The notes under the pieces: model-generated
The model's database searches: none
What the model was told of the DNA's origin: nothing
What the model saw: only the letters and a program-made list of their open reading frames with translations
Part shown: positions 1 through 11,497 of the stretch, one piece after another
Layout of the letters: each line of letters starts with the position of its first letter
Position numbering within the stretch: position 1 is the first letter of the stretch
Source: Stictocephala bisonia
Lineage: Eukaryota > Arthropoda > Insecta > Hemiptera > Membracidae
Length of the DNA: 64,000 nt
Direction of reading: 5' to 3'
Assembly (NCBI GenBank): GCA_035578905.1
Contig: JAQJVL010000110.1
Coordinates: 1,564,631-1,628,630, forward strand
Made by a program: the position numbers and the translations under genes

Positions 1-467
1 GTGTGGGCGGATGGATCAATACCACTAGACGTGTACGTGTGGGCGGATGGATCAATACCACTAGACGTGTACGTGTGGGCGGATGGATCAATACCACTAG
101 ACGTGTACGTGTGGGCGGATGGATCAATACCACTAGACGTGTACGTGTGGGCGGATGGATCAATACCACTAGACGTGTACGTGTGGGCGGATGGATCAAT
201 ACCACTAGACGTGTACGTGTGGGCGGATGGATCAATACCACTAGACGTGTACGTGTGGGCGGATGGATCAATACCACTAGACGTGTACGTGTGGGCGGAT
301 GGATCAATACCACTAGACGTGTACGTGTGGGCGGATGGATCAATACCACTAGACGTGTACGTGTGGGCGGATGGATCAATACCACTAGACGTGTACGTGT
401 GGGCGGATGGATCAATACTACTAGACGTGTACGTGTGGGCGGATGGATCAATACCACTAGACGTGTT
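1..467. repeat. 36-bp minisatellite, about 13 copies, truncated by window start
   Basis: Thirteen near-perfect head-to-tail copies of a 36-bp unit that begins gtgtgggcggatggatcaat and ends gtgtac. Copy 12 has a single C-to-T change (atactactag instead of ataccactag, near 419), and the last copy decays at 467 (gtgttcgg). Because 36 is divisible by three, two reading frames stay open through the array and give repetitive 12-residue peptides. These are products of the repeat, with no start or splice evidence, so I do not call a gene. Degenerate relatives of the unit occur at 44.7 and 46.4 kb. Confidence 0.97.
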
Positions 468-633
468 CGGGTTATATTCCCCTGTATATGTCTGGGAGAG
501 TGGGTGTGTCAGTAGTGTTTTTTAAAAATATTTTAGTACTATTTTATATTTATAAAAATAAGCCTGTACCATTTTTTAGTTTGAATTTTTTGTAAATGTT
601 TTTATAGTATTTTCGAGCCAGTTATATATACAG

Positions 634-1484
634 GGTGTAACTAAAGAGGTGTCCAGACTATATTTTCCGGATTTACACCTAATTTAGAGCAGAAAATGGA
701 GGATAATGTTTTATCGAATTCCGCTTTGTTTAGTTTGTCTGTTTGTGTTTTTTGAAGACAAAAAAATTAATAACTCAAGAACAGTTTGAGCGACTGACTT
801 GAAATGTGACACAGTTCTTTATATTAACATTAATAAACACTATACAAATAGCCATTGAGTGACCTTAGCCAGTTCTACGAGTAAATAGCGGTAGTTTAAC
901 GTTTTAAAATCAAAATATATCATAAACGGTTAGGTTAATCAATTTTACACACACAAAAAATAATTTTTAGCAAATTTTATTAAATATATATTGGTATCTT
1001 AAATGTTATTGTAAGCCTATTAGTAATGGAAATTTGGGAAAATACATATTTTACTGCATTCTCTGGATGCTATAAATACAAGCAGTAAAATGTATTTTTC
1101 CCAAAACTCCATTACTAATAGGCTTACAATAAAATTTAAAATACCAATAGATATCTAATAAAATTTTCTAAAAATTATGTTTCTTTGTAAAATTGATTAA
1201 ACTAACAGCTTAAAACATATTTTGATACAAACACTTTAAACTACCACTATTTTTAAATGGCTAAAGATAACAATGGCTATTTGTATAGTGTTTAATGTTA
1301 ATATAAAGAACTGAGGAATATTTAAAGTCAGTCGCTCAAACCGTTTAATTCTTTAGTAAAAACACAAACAGACAAATAGACACTAAACGGAGAGGGATTC
1401 GATAAAACTAACCTTAATTTTCTGCTTTTTTAAATTAGGGGTAAAATGCGGAAATATATAGCCAGGACACCTTTTCAGTTACAT
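634..1484. mobile_element. Foldback (long inverted repeat) element, ~0.85 kb
   Basis: The two halves are imperfect reverse complements of each other. The left end reads gtaactaaagaggtgtcc and the right end reads ggacaccttttcagttac. Inner arms match closely (gcctattagtaatgga near 1016 against ccattactaataggc near 1110), separated by a spacer of about 25 bp near 1057-1080. There is no open reading frame of note. The structure fits a non-autonomous foldback/MITE-like element with arms of about 410 bp. The superfamily cannot be assigned. Confidence 0.85.
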
Positions 1485-1489
1485 TTTAT

Positions 1490-2380
1490 TAAGTGCCTCG
1501 TGGCATCCTAAATAAATAAATATATTATTTGTTATAGCTGATGCAAGAGGTTTGCGCGTATTTTACAATAAGAAATACTGCATGTTAATCCCATAGCCTA
1601 TATATTGAACTGGAAGGGAAGCAGGAAGAATTACACCATTTACATTTCCTGGACGCCAATCGTGACGGGTTACTGAAGGCTAGATAAGATAATGTCTAGG
1701 GAAGGAAGATTGCTGCAGGTGTTGGGAAATCTCTGCAAAGAGCACTGATCAAACGAATAGATACTAACTGATTTAATATGTACGTATATGAACATTTTGA
1801 GCGACGTTTACAATATTTACACATTTATTTATCAAAAATCCTTTAATAATGTGATAAATAAAACAGTGATGACTCATATGAATTTAAAACCCTGATCAAG
1901 TAGTTTTGAAACGTTTCGATTGCACCTATCCCTTATTAATTAATTTGTATTCATTTGTCCACTTGAAGTTATTTTTACACTATGTATACTAAAAATAACT
2001 TTATTTTGAGAATTTGTTATGCTCCTATTATTTATTTTTCAATATTTAAGTTTGTTATCATCTAGAAAAATCTTTAATATTAATTAATAATAAAATAAAT
2101 AAATCATATAATGTGCAAATAAAAACTAAGTAACGATCAACATTATCTGTAATCATATTAAAGACTTATTTATAATAATAGATTAATAGATATCACATTT
2201 AGTTAAATGTCCTATAAGATTCTACATAAAATATTCTTGGTGTAGTAAAAACTGACTTAATTTTTATAAAAAAATAGTATTTTCAATTAAATTAACTAAC
2301 CTGAGTAGTGGCGACGTACGTAGAACGGTTTTCAATTTTATTCAGAGAGAAACGTTATTGGTATAAAACGATTTAAACCA
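1490..2380. other. No recognised feature
   Basis: AT-rich sequence without a credible coding region on either strand. It holds short simple-sequence and poly-A/T stretches only. Confidence 0.5.
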
Positions 2381-2387
2381 ATAATAG

Positions 2388-2452
2388 CCTAACCTAACCT
2401 GTAATGAAATTAGGTTAGGTTAATCTAAAACTCATGAAATTAGGTTAGGTTT
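2388..2452. repeat. Interstitial TTAGG-type telomere-like repeats
   Basis: Cctaacctaacct near 2390 is followed by aggttaggtt near 2412 and again near 2442, so the arthropod telomere-type TTAGG motif occurs in both orientations within about 60 bp. The motif is too short to be a telomere and is a common dispersed motif in insect genomes. Confidence 0.6.
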
Positions 2453-2702
2453 TATAAAACTCACAGACAAATAAACCTACTGTGAGTTTTATTGTCTACG
2501 GTAATAGGTTATGATTCAATGTAATGTAGAACAAGGCTGTGTTGTATACATGGTAGAGGCTACTGATTACTAATTATGTTTTAGTATCAGTCCTAGAGTT
2601 ATTACTTCACTCTAGATCTGACTCAAGATTTAATGTATAATAAATTACATTCAACTGACGTTTAAACAGCTAAATAAGAAAACTGGGTTGAAAAGTAACT
2701 AC

Positions 2703-3060
2703 AGTCGGCGCAGAAATCGTGCACACTCGAGTTTGAAGGTTGTTTACTAAGAAACTAAGAGGCTTATGAAAAATCCAATCACACTATTTTTCCACGTTTG
2801 ATTGTACATTTGGACATATAGATGTTTAAATGTTATATGTTATGTATGTTTAAATACATTTCTGAATTTTAACTCTTCAAGAAAAAAGAGTTAATATCAA
2901 TTTTCTGAAACAACGTTTTCTGAACTTATACGGGTCGTAACATTTATTATTTGATCACATTTTAATCTTTATGAACTATATAGGAACGATAAATTACTTT
3001 TATATGTGTAAGTAAATGCGGTTGATTTAATTGATTTAATTAAAAGTTTTTACCAAGTCT
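2703..3060 (+). mobile_element. Solo arm of foldback family F (GTCGGCGCAGAAAT end)
   Basis: The sequence starts gtcggcgcagaaatcgtgca and continues gagtttgaaggttgtttact, matching the ends of the complete element at 28.75-29.67 kb. It runs to the gtaagtaaatg motif that lies at the centre of that complete element. The opposite arm is missing, so this is a half element. Confidence 0.7.
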
Positions 3061-3208
3061 AAACGTCGTCATGTCGAGTTTCTTTACACTATGATGGAAA
3101 ATGATTAACAACCTCTGACTACCAATTGAAATTTTCTGTTTTACGAAAATATATTAAGTTTTAGAATATATTAAGTTTTAGTTAAATATATTAGGTTTTA
3201 GAAAATAA

Positions 3209-3363
3209 TATTTTTTGAATTATTCCACAAATTTTAGTTAAAAAATCGCTTTCGCCGGTTAAGACATCATCAGACAAAAAAAATCTGTTTACATTTAAAC
3301 TGATGATGCCTTAACCGGCGAAAGCGCTTTTTTAATTAGAATTTGTGGAATAACTTAAAAAAT
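3209..3363. mobile_element. Short hairpin MITE, ~155 bp
   Basis: A palindrome with arms of about 60 bp and a short central loop. The left arm carries cgctttcgccggttaag then catcatcag; the right arm carries ctgatgatg then cttaaccggcgaaagcg. The outer ends are also reverse complements (attccacaaatt / aatttgtggaat). It has no coding capacity. Confidence 0.85.
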
Positions 3364-3898
3364 GTGTTCTTTTCTAGCACCAATTGAAATATCAAAATCA
3401 ATCAATTAAAAGGTAAATTAAAGCGCTGTTTAGTGCTGAATGCGTTCTACTCGGTTGAGGAGTTCTTGCATAATACTGCAGTTGGAAAATTGAATCGGGA
3501 CTTAAAACATGAACGAGTCTGCAGTTCGAATGTAATTATGTCTGTCCATAAGTACGAGTGTGGGAGAGAATATTTAGCCAGATATGTCCAAGTGACAATG
3601 TATACGTTTTCCACTTTTACTTTATTGCATCGCTTGCAATGTAATTAAGATAGTATTTACTGTAGTAAAGATATTGAATTGAATTGAACCCTACCAAGGC
3701 TGGGATGGTGCATTCTGACCAACTAATGGAGATGCACAATAAACCAAACGGACACAGCAATCAACTTGGACATGTAAAACATCTATGACAAAAATGAACT
3801 TTCGTACGTTTGATTTGATCTTGTACTGAACTACGAGTTTGCCTTCAGCTATGTTTTTCACACGTGAGATGTACATAGAGTACATCAGTGCACCATAT

Positions 3899-4308
3899 AC
3901 AGGGTGTTTCTTTTAAAACGCAACCCTATTTACAAGTACAGAAAATTAAGGTTTAAGATAATTACAAGTTTGTAGGTTGGTAGCCCTGGTTCTTCTTCTC
4001 CCTTGGTTATCAGCTGATTTACATTGTTGCATTGTTGTTCACTTTATTTGATTTTAATGCAACGTCATTAAGTTTAGGTTAGATACATGGTTTTAAGCAA
4101 ACTTTGAGGAAGGTGTCCAGCAATTTACTAAAGAGTGCAGAACGTTTTATAAATGCTAATGGTGATTTATTTGAACACAAAACCTAAACAAATATGCCAT
4201 CAAAATAATGTAAATAGTAATAATAAATGTTAGTAATAAAATGTCTCATAGATAGGCTATATGTTTTGTTTGTCATTTTTATTTCAAATCATGGGTTGCA
4301 TTTTTATT
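3899..4308 (+). pseudogene. Deleted Tc1/mariner-type element remnant with transposase C-terminus
   Basis: The left end reads cagggtgtttcttttaaaac and then gcaaccc; an inverted partial match (gggttgc, then a T-rich run) lies near 4292-4306. Between them, nucleotides about 4108-4188 on the plus strand translate to a short segment ending AERFINANGDLFEH, stop shortly after. This resembles the extreme C-terminus of Tc1/mariner-type transposases, which often end NGxHFEH followed by a few residues. Most of the gene is deleted and the right end is abutted by a SINE. The family assignment rests on a short motif and is tentative. Confidence 0.45.
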
Positions 4309-4762
4309 CATTATTCATTTCTAAGACGCCGATCGTAGATATATGGGCGAATATGATGAGTGTAGATGAACTATAACTATTATAACTATTATAGTGTAGT
4401 CATTTTTACTATCTGAGTTCGACTTAGCTCAGAAAGGACTAGGCTTATTTATTAATAGCCCAATAGCCAGGGAAACTATGGGACCTACAGCTTTACATGG
4501 AATCTGAAAACGTAGTGTTGGTCTGATTTTCAGCTAACTGACAAGTCTGACACTCAGTTCTCTCCCTACACAACATCTGAACCTTGACTAGACACCAACC
4601 AACATGGACACCCCATACTTCTCTAGTAGTGTCCGCGTCGATGGCAACCATTGAGCGGACGCCGTGTCAGTATTAAGAGAACTAAGTATGAAACCTATCG
4701 CCTACAATCTCCCAAACACTTTGTCCCCAAGTAGCTGGTTACAGCACTGCGCCACCAGTTTT
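4309..4762 (-). mobile_element. tRNA-derived SINE (family A), copy 1, minus strand
   Basis: About 450 bp that match 31,032-31,468 and 38,717-39,150. Read on the minus strand it begins with a tRNA-like head at about 4760, with a Pol III A-box-like ggtggcgcagtgctgtaac; the B-box-like part lies about 60-70 bases further in and is degenerate here. The body ends at the low-coordinate side in cggcgtcttagaaatgaata. The short open frames inside it are not genes. Confidence 0.7.
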
Positions 4763-5147
4763 AAAATAAACGCCCTGTACCTCACATCGTGGAAGTTGGT
4801 AATTCCTCAAATGACTTGCGTACAAGTTCTCCTTGCGAAAGGCCTTAATTATTGATGTGTAACGCAACACGCCACTTGAAGAAAGCCTACACAATTGATT
4901 CACTAACAATATACCTCGGGAAGTTCCTTATTAGTACCACCGGTTAATTATGTAGGTAGATGTTCATCTGATGGATTATGTAGTGGAAGGCAACATCCTA
5001 CCGAGGACATCTTACATCTGATGGCCTACAGAATGTTATTAAATTACAACAATGTTATTTTATGCCAGGTTAATAACATATACTAGGTTAGAAGATTATG
5101 TTAAAAGATCTTTTTTCAGGTTCAAACTCGAGACACCGTCACATTCG

Positions 5148-5400
5148 GCGAATATGAATGATGAATCATATGAGTGTAGTCTGGTTACTAACTGAGACTG
5201 ATTTAGTCACTGAAAGGGATGATTATTAGTGACCAGAGAAGAGGATGCAGCATCGTTTTCGTGGAATCCTAACCACGTGGGGAGAGTGTGTCTCAGATAA
5301 CTCCCAAAATTAAGCCCAAAAAGTACCCGTCACTCAATTCGGGAACTCCATACTTATCCAGTACCCAAAATGATTATCACTAAGTTTAATCATAGAATAA
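5148..5400 (-). mobile_element. Diverged SINE family A body fragment
   Basis: It shares landmarks with the other family A copies in the same order: cgaatatgaa, gagtgtagtc, ttactaactgag, cgtggaatcctaaccacg. Divergence is high and the tRNA-like head is not recognisable. It is an older fragment of the same SINE family. Confidence 0.5.
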
Positions 5401-8400
5401 TACAGATTTAATCAAAGAATACAGATGTCCCTTTCTTGTGCCCGAAGTAGCTGTTAGAAATAGATTACAACTAATGTACTTTTTTATATACTGTATATGT
5501 AGTAATAATGACTACAATTATCCTCGACGATTTGGAGAGGAATCAGAAGAGAGACTGATAACAGTGCTGGCCCTGTAATTCGCACGACGAACTGTAGAAC
5601 TAATTACGCGACATTCCAAGTTTCTAATTCGGCACCGACTCAGCGTTTTGTTGGATGCAACCTCTGTTTTTATAGTCTGTAGAATAGGTAAGAATTTAAG
5701 CCAGCTAAATTCAAAGTAAAAACATTATCCAATCCAAGTAACTGGATTACAGTACCGTAATACTTCACTATTTCCAGCAGGAAACTGGTATCAATATTGC
5801 AAAACAGCATATTACTTCTGTCTGTAATTTGATAGGTCTTAAATCTCGTCATTTATTCGCTGATACGATAGCGCTCTTACAGCAAATGCTGGAACTATGA
5901 TAACTTTGGGAACGATACTACAACAGGATAGTTTATTCTGTGTTACAACCAATGGCGTGATGATGTAAGCCAGCTGTAATCATAGCAACTGCCTATACGT
6001 CTTGCATTGTTGCCACGTTTCAGTTCTTTAAATGTACCTGTTTTAAAACCTACTTTTTTGATATTGTGAATCTGAGTGTAGGTAAAAAATGATCGTGGAC
6101 TTTATACTTTTTTGTTTAAAGATATTTCTTATCACATTATTTATATATTATTCTGTTGAATTATTGTTTGAACCAATTATAAATGTCTCTTCAAGTGGAA
6201 CTTTACCTCAAACATTGTATATCGTCTGTCGTATGTCAATTTCAGTACTCTTGGCAACACCGCACGTCAGAGCTACAGTCAAGTCAGTAATGCTAGTGTC
6301 AAGTCGTTCATTATTTACTAAATTAAAAGTAGTTTAAAGTATTTTATCATTTAGGAAACATGGATTGGAATTCAAGGATATGTTCTGGGAAATAAAGTAA
6401 ACAACGCAAGGTACAGGAGACGGGAACTGAGCTAGGAAATATGATAGTGAACGCTTGAGGATCGGTTTTGGAAGTCCCCCACTGCTTATAATCCAGTGTC
6501 AGCGGACATCTTAATGGCCGCCCTTTGGTGAGTAATCAATATTTTTCCTAAACCTTTGTCATCGTTCCCACTGTTGCTTGACTCTGAAAACCTGAATTTA
6601 TCCGCAATATCTGTTCATTAGTTATGGCTTGTAATGATAAAATTACTGAAATAACGTTTTAAGTTTGCTAGAATATCACGTAAATTAATTACATTAATAA
6701 AATTAATAAATTTAATTAATTACTGTTTAATGTAATTGATATTTGACTTTCACTTAACATATTCATTTGAAAAATAAAAGTTAGCGTGACTTCAAGAAAC
6801 GTTTTTCATATTTTTTAAAAATGTTACTATTATCAAAATCAACATCACTATTAACATTATGTACGTGAATTACTATATGGTGATTCATTATCTATGCAAA
6901 CGAAATCATGACGTCTGTACGATTGTGACCTCCAGCATGTCTGCCAAAACCGGATGTAGACATAGTAGGAGGAGTGGTTTAATGTATGCAAATTAAGTAT
7001 TGGATTATATGAATAAATGTCTTTATTTAAAGGCGGAATTAGGACTATGAGGTTCTCTGTCCCTCTCAACCTTACAGTGGTAGATATATCGAAGGCCGTT
7101 ATAAGAGACTGTCAGTGGAATAGCTAGAAAACGCTCTCAATGAAGTGAATGTTGGACAGGCGCCGACTGATTATGCCATAAACATGTGTAATTACGTACT
7201 TCAAGGGGTTTGTTGCTGTTTTACTACGAGTAGACTGTACTGTTATGAGTCTCCGGGCGTCGCCTTCTTATATACAGAGTAAGTGAGTGTGTGAGTCAAA
7301 GACCAAAATAATAAAAACCAAGACTATTTTTCAACAACTTCTAACAAAACTAAGCTATCTATTCGGTAGTTTTTCTCGTAAAATCATACCGAAAAGAGCA
7401 TTGTTTATGTGGTGGCAGGGAAGGGTATTTAAGTGTAAAGGTTCATGTAAGCACTGTTGAGGTACCATTATTTTAGCCGATTTTAAATAAAATCTTGCAT
7501 TTTCCTTAGTTAAATGTTGTTTGGTTTGATTGAGTTTTTAGAGGGATAAGAACATATTAAAACAACTTAAATTCATTAATTAAAATTGAAGTATTTTCAT
7601 TTGATGAAAAATTATATATTCTCTTTCCTGTAAAAAGATAAAAATAATTACTTTATGAACTCAGGAAACTATTTATTACTAACATGCTTATTATAATTGT
7701 TATTATTTATTTAATTATGGTGTTGTGAATACGCCACTGTTAATTGGGATAGAGAGCGGGTGTACACAGATGCAGCCGTCGAGGCCGTCCAGAGGAAATT
7801 ACTGTCATGGATGGAGTAGAAGTTTCCGGAACTTAGTGAAGTGGAAACGCTCGCAGGATTGAATTCGTCAACCTTATTAGCTCATCAAGCTGTTACTGAC
7901 CTGCATTTAATTTTTTAATTTACAGAGTGCTTCATGGCTATGCTGGTTCAGTTGAGGCTATTGTTCTTAGAGTTCTCGAATATACCTTCCGCTCAAGAAA
8001 TCCATTTGTTTGCTCATACTTTGGGGTGTGTGATCCAGAGGTCAGATGTTCTAACACTTCAAACAGGCCTCACAACGTAGATATTTTTACTATCAAAATG
8101 GCAAGTTTCTAAGGACATATGATTATTGACTGTGTGACTAAACTCACACTCAGCCAGTAAACTCCATTCCTGGAGGCTGTTAATGGACACTTGAGAGTTC
8201 AACTGGTCGGTGTCATGATCAGTGGGTGAATAATAATAATTTCACCCTTATCAAATTATTATTATAAAACTACAATGCATATAACAGTATGTAAAGGACT
8301 TCCAGTGTTCTGAACGTCGTATCTAATACTAGGGGACACCCCTGCACTACCGAGAAAAATCAGCATGATGAACAATTTCACTCTAATTAAATGCGAAGGA

Positions 8401-8684
8401 TCGAACACCCCTAGTGTCATGTGATAGTGTATTTGAAGTTTTTTTTTATTTTCGTGTTTTTCTTTTCCAGTTGGAAGTTAAAGTAAAGTGAATACTTTTC
8501 AATGAAAATAAAATATAATAATCTTTTACAATGTGATTGCAACTGGGATACTGTTCTGAATAACCTTTTTGGTAACTATCAGTTAATGACAATGAATAAG
8601 ACATCATCACGAATTACTGAAGATTACGCATTTAGACAAACTAAAGCCACTTTAACACCAACATTTAGAAAATAATGTTGTTTC
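5401..8684. other. Long stretch without a recognised gene
   Basis: Only short open frames are present, for example 82 codons at 6089-6337 with a hydrophobic N-terminus and 61 codons at 7927-8112. None matches a family I recognise, has a clear splice pattern or stands out in composition. A consensus-like 5' splice site (ttggtgagta) occurs at about 6525 and a moderately GC-rich patch at 7740-7860, but neither is linked to a coding frame I can support. Confidence 0.4.
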
Positions 8685-9205
8685 TTTTTACTTTCTCCCA
8701 TATGTTCTTTAGCATAGGGAAATTATTGTGATCGTAGAAAAAAATGTTTACAAGTTGGTGTAAAAATCAATTTTAGGGTCCCCTGAACACAAAAAAGTGT
8801 TTATTCAAAAACAGTTTAGATATCTGTTCGTATGTGCGTCTATCTGTGTGTATGTGCACTTCGCTGGAGACCAAACGGATGGATAAATGTTTATGAAATT
8901 TAGTATGAAGATGTATTTAGCCAATATCTCCAGTCAGTTTTTTCACTTTATTTAAATGTTGGATTTTTTTATTTTTATGGGCAAAAAACATACAAAAATG
9001 GAATTTTATCAAAAACTGCTTTAACGATTTTAAATTACATTTTCAGGAAAGAATTACAGTTCAAAATATTTTAGTAAAAACTGCAAGTCTCTAACTTGAA
9101 TAGTTTTTTTTAGATATAGCAAAAAAAAAACATATTTGGGAATCAAACTGGTAATTTTCAATTATTTTATTTTTTAGTGTTTAATATGGGGAAAAGAGTG
9201 TGCCA
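8685..9205 (+). repeat. Dispersed repeat R1, copy A
   Basis: About 520 bp of non-coding sequence that reappears in reverse complement at 18,930-19,460. Shared landmarks include ctttctcccatatg, cgctggagaccaaacggatg, gggcaaaaaacatacaaaaatg and ttgggaatcaaactggtaat, all in the same order. No reading frame, terminal inverted repeat or tRNA-like head was seen. It may be the tail of a retroelement or a non-autonomous element. Confidence 0.75.
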
Positions 9206-9750
9206 ATTCTTCGTAACCATTTATTATTATTTATTTTATTTTTTTCGTATTGTAAAACAATGGAAGATTTGTACTGCCTTGTGTGGAAACAAGAAGGATA
9301 TTTGCTGAAGGACTTGCGGTGGGATTGCGAGACGTGCGCCGTGGTTACACCAGTGGCTGTTACAGATGCAGTTCACCGAATGACAAGAAGTCTCAGTAAT
9401 GAACTAACAAACATTAACATTACACACTTTCCCTACATAAATGCTCGTCTAGTTTCTGCGGAAAGCCTACTATGTGAACTACAGTACTTGCGCAACCGAG
9501 TCTAGTTGCTTGTTTCGGTCGAGACTTGCTCATTGACGATTCTTACTCACTGGTTCTTTTACGGTACAAGTGGGCTGGTCAGCTGTTCAGTTAACCCTGC
9601 GAACGATAAGTGATTACAAAGCTTCTACAATGTACAAATTTCTATTTTTACTCTATCGGGAAGTGTAGGGTACAATTTTTCTTAAACCTAAAAAGTACAG
9701 TTTTGTTTTTTATTATTTCTTTTGCCAGAGCATGACCTAAATTATATGTA
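9206..9750. other. Unrecognised segment with a 101-codon frame
   Basis: A plus-strand frame of 101 codons (9200-9505) starts in the end of repeat R1. It has a hydrophobic start and two cysteines in WDCETC. I do not recognise it, there is no supporting splice structure, and it begins in repetitive DNA, so it is more likely chance than a gene. Nothing else stands out to 9750. Confidence 0.25.
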
Positions 9751-10094
9751 GTTACCTTTTTGGTGATGCCTCTTGATCCTGCAGGGTGTTCTGGAATCAG
9801 ATGCGCATTTCACCACTAGTGTGGCATCCTCAGTGAAACTAAAATCGAAGTAATATAAATATTTATTTACACTATATACATTTCGTAATTCGGAACTGCA
9901 CTACGCTACGGACTATAGGCAAGCCGCGCCGGTCCATAGCGTAGTGCAGTGCCGATGTACGAAATGTATATAGTGTAAATAAATATTTATATTACTTAGA
10001 TTTTAGTATAACTGAGGATGCCACACTAGTGGTGAAATGCGCATCTGATTCCAGAAAACCCTGCATGATCAAGAGGCATCACCAAAAAGGCAAT
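9751..10094. mobile_element. Long hairpin MITE, ~340 bp
   Basis: The left arm begins cctttttggtgatgcctctt and the right arm ends aagaggcatcaccaaaaagg. The arms are about 160 bp and nearly perfect, including ccactagtgtggcatcctca against tgaggatgccacactagtgg. The short central part is GC-rich (caagccgcgccggtcc) and flanked by actgcactacgcta / tagcgtagtgcagt. There is no coding capacity. The exact ends and the target-site duplication are unclear. Confidence 0.88.
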
Positions 10095-11110
10095 TATACA
10101 AATACACTTTTCGGACGGTTACATTTTTATTGAATATCTTTTTTATTAGTTTTTATTGAAATGTATTTGAACAGTAAAAAAATAGTTTAGTTTACTTTCC
10201 TTATTTTAAATATTATTGCCTTAAAATAATTTTAAAATGTATACATGCAATGTCCCTCCAAATAGAGTTACAGGGAATAAAGAAACAGAGGTCGCGTCCA
10301 ATGTGCACTAAATAACGTGCTGAAAGGTCTCTCGTTTGCCGTGCGGACGGCACAGGTCCAGAAGCGTTGTCAGTATTTCCCCTTATTCCTCTCAACCCCC
10401 AAATGATAGGCGTATTAAGTTTTAGTACAGATTTATAAAAATGTATACTAATTGTAATCCAATTACGGGCGTTCGCCGCGACCATAATAAGTGACCTCTG
10501 TTTTTTCTCTGTGGATAAAGTTTTATGAATGCTAAGGTATATACGAGATGACAATCTTAAGATCCCTAACTGGGTGCATAAGAATCATGCGCTGAAAAAA
10601 ATCTTCAAACTAAGTTATCTTTTACTTACCAATAAATCATACACCACAGAATAATAAATATTAAACAAATACCGTTTCAATATCATGAATTAAAGGTATT
10701 CAAATTTTAAAAATATGTTTAAAAGGAAAATGTTTATCACTACAGTGAACGTACCAGATGGTAGGAGTGAAATTTATTAATTGTCCTGACATTTATTGAA
10801 TGATAAGGTCGAAATACACTATAATATTTACCTACATTGGTAAAGATTTATTTGTTTTGTGTTATACTACTTAAAAAGTAAACATGTAATAAACTACAGT
10901 TCAGTTAGCAATTCCTTCATGCTAGAGTCACACTTACTTGACGTACCGTATTCATTTGCGTCTACAAAATTAAATACAGAATAAACCAAGCGACGAATGA
11001 GTATGAACCTAGACGGCGAGACACGAAGTGTCCTCAACGATTTGAAAAATGTAGATACTGATAGCGGCTGGTAAAATAAATATGCGTATCGTATATATGT
11101 AAAATACGTA
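10095..11110. other. No recognised gene
   Basis: A minus-strand open frame of 113 codons (10,213-10,554) contains a locally GC-richer part but matches nothing I know and has no clear exon boundaries. The rest is AT-rich. Confidence 0.35.
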
Positions 11111-11497
11111 GCATCTACTATGTAGACGCCCGCACTTTTAGACATAAACACAGCATCTACTATGTAGACGCTCGCACTTTTAGACATAAACACAGCATCT
11201 ACTATGTAGACGCTCGCACTTTTAGACATAAACACAGCATCTACTATGTAGACGCCCGCACTTTTAGACATAAACACAGCATCTACTATGTAGACGCCCG
11301 CACTTTTAGACATAAACACAGCATCTACTATGTAGACGCTCGCACTTTTAGACATAAACACAGCATCTACTATGTAGACGCTCGCACTTTTAGACATAAA
11401 CACAGCATCTACTATGTAGACGCCCGCACTTTTAGACATAAACACAGCATCTACTATGTAGACGCCCGCACTTTTAGACATAAACACAGCATCTACA
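11111..11497. repeat. 42-bp minisatellite, ~9 copies, with higher-order pattern
   Basis: Nine tandem copies of a 42-bp unit containing gcatctactatgtagacg, then a variable dinucleotide context (cccgc or ctcgc), then acttttagacataaacaca. Along the plus strand the C/T variant site reads C,T,T,C,C,T,T,C,C, a regular period of four units. Since 42 is divisible by three, a 221-codon minus-strand frame (10,894-11,559) stays open through the array, encoding a 14-residue repeat. Its unique flanks match nothing I know, so I treat the frame as repeat-driven. Confidence 0.95.

Noticed and set aside
1..525. Two open frames of 170-174 codons through the 36-bp minisatellite
   Set aside because: Any repeat whose unit is divisible by three keeps frames open. 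Two frames are open at once, the start is the window edge, and there is no splice or promoter evidence.
2388..2452. Telomere end or internal telomere fusion
   Set aside because: Only two or three TTAGG-type units in each orientation, separated by unrelated bases; a short interstitial motif is the simpler reading.
9200..9505. 101-codon plus-strand gene
   Set aside because: It starts inside dispersed repeat R1, has no family match or splice structure, and its composition is no different from the surroundings.
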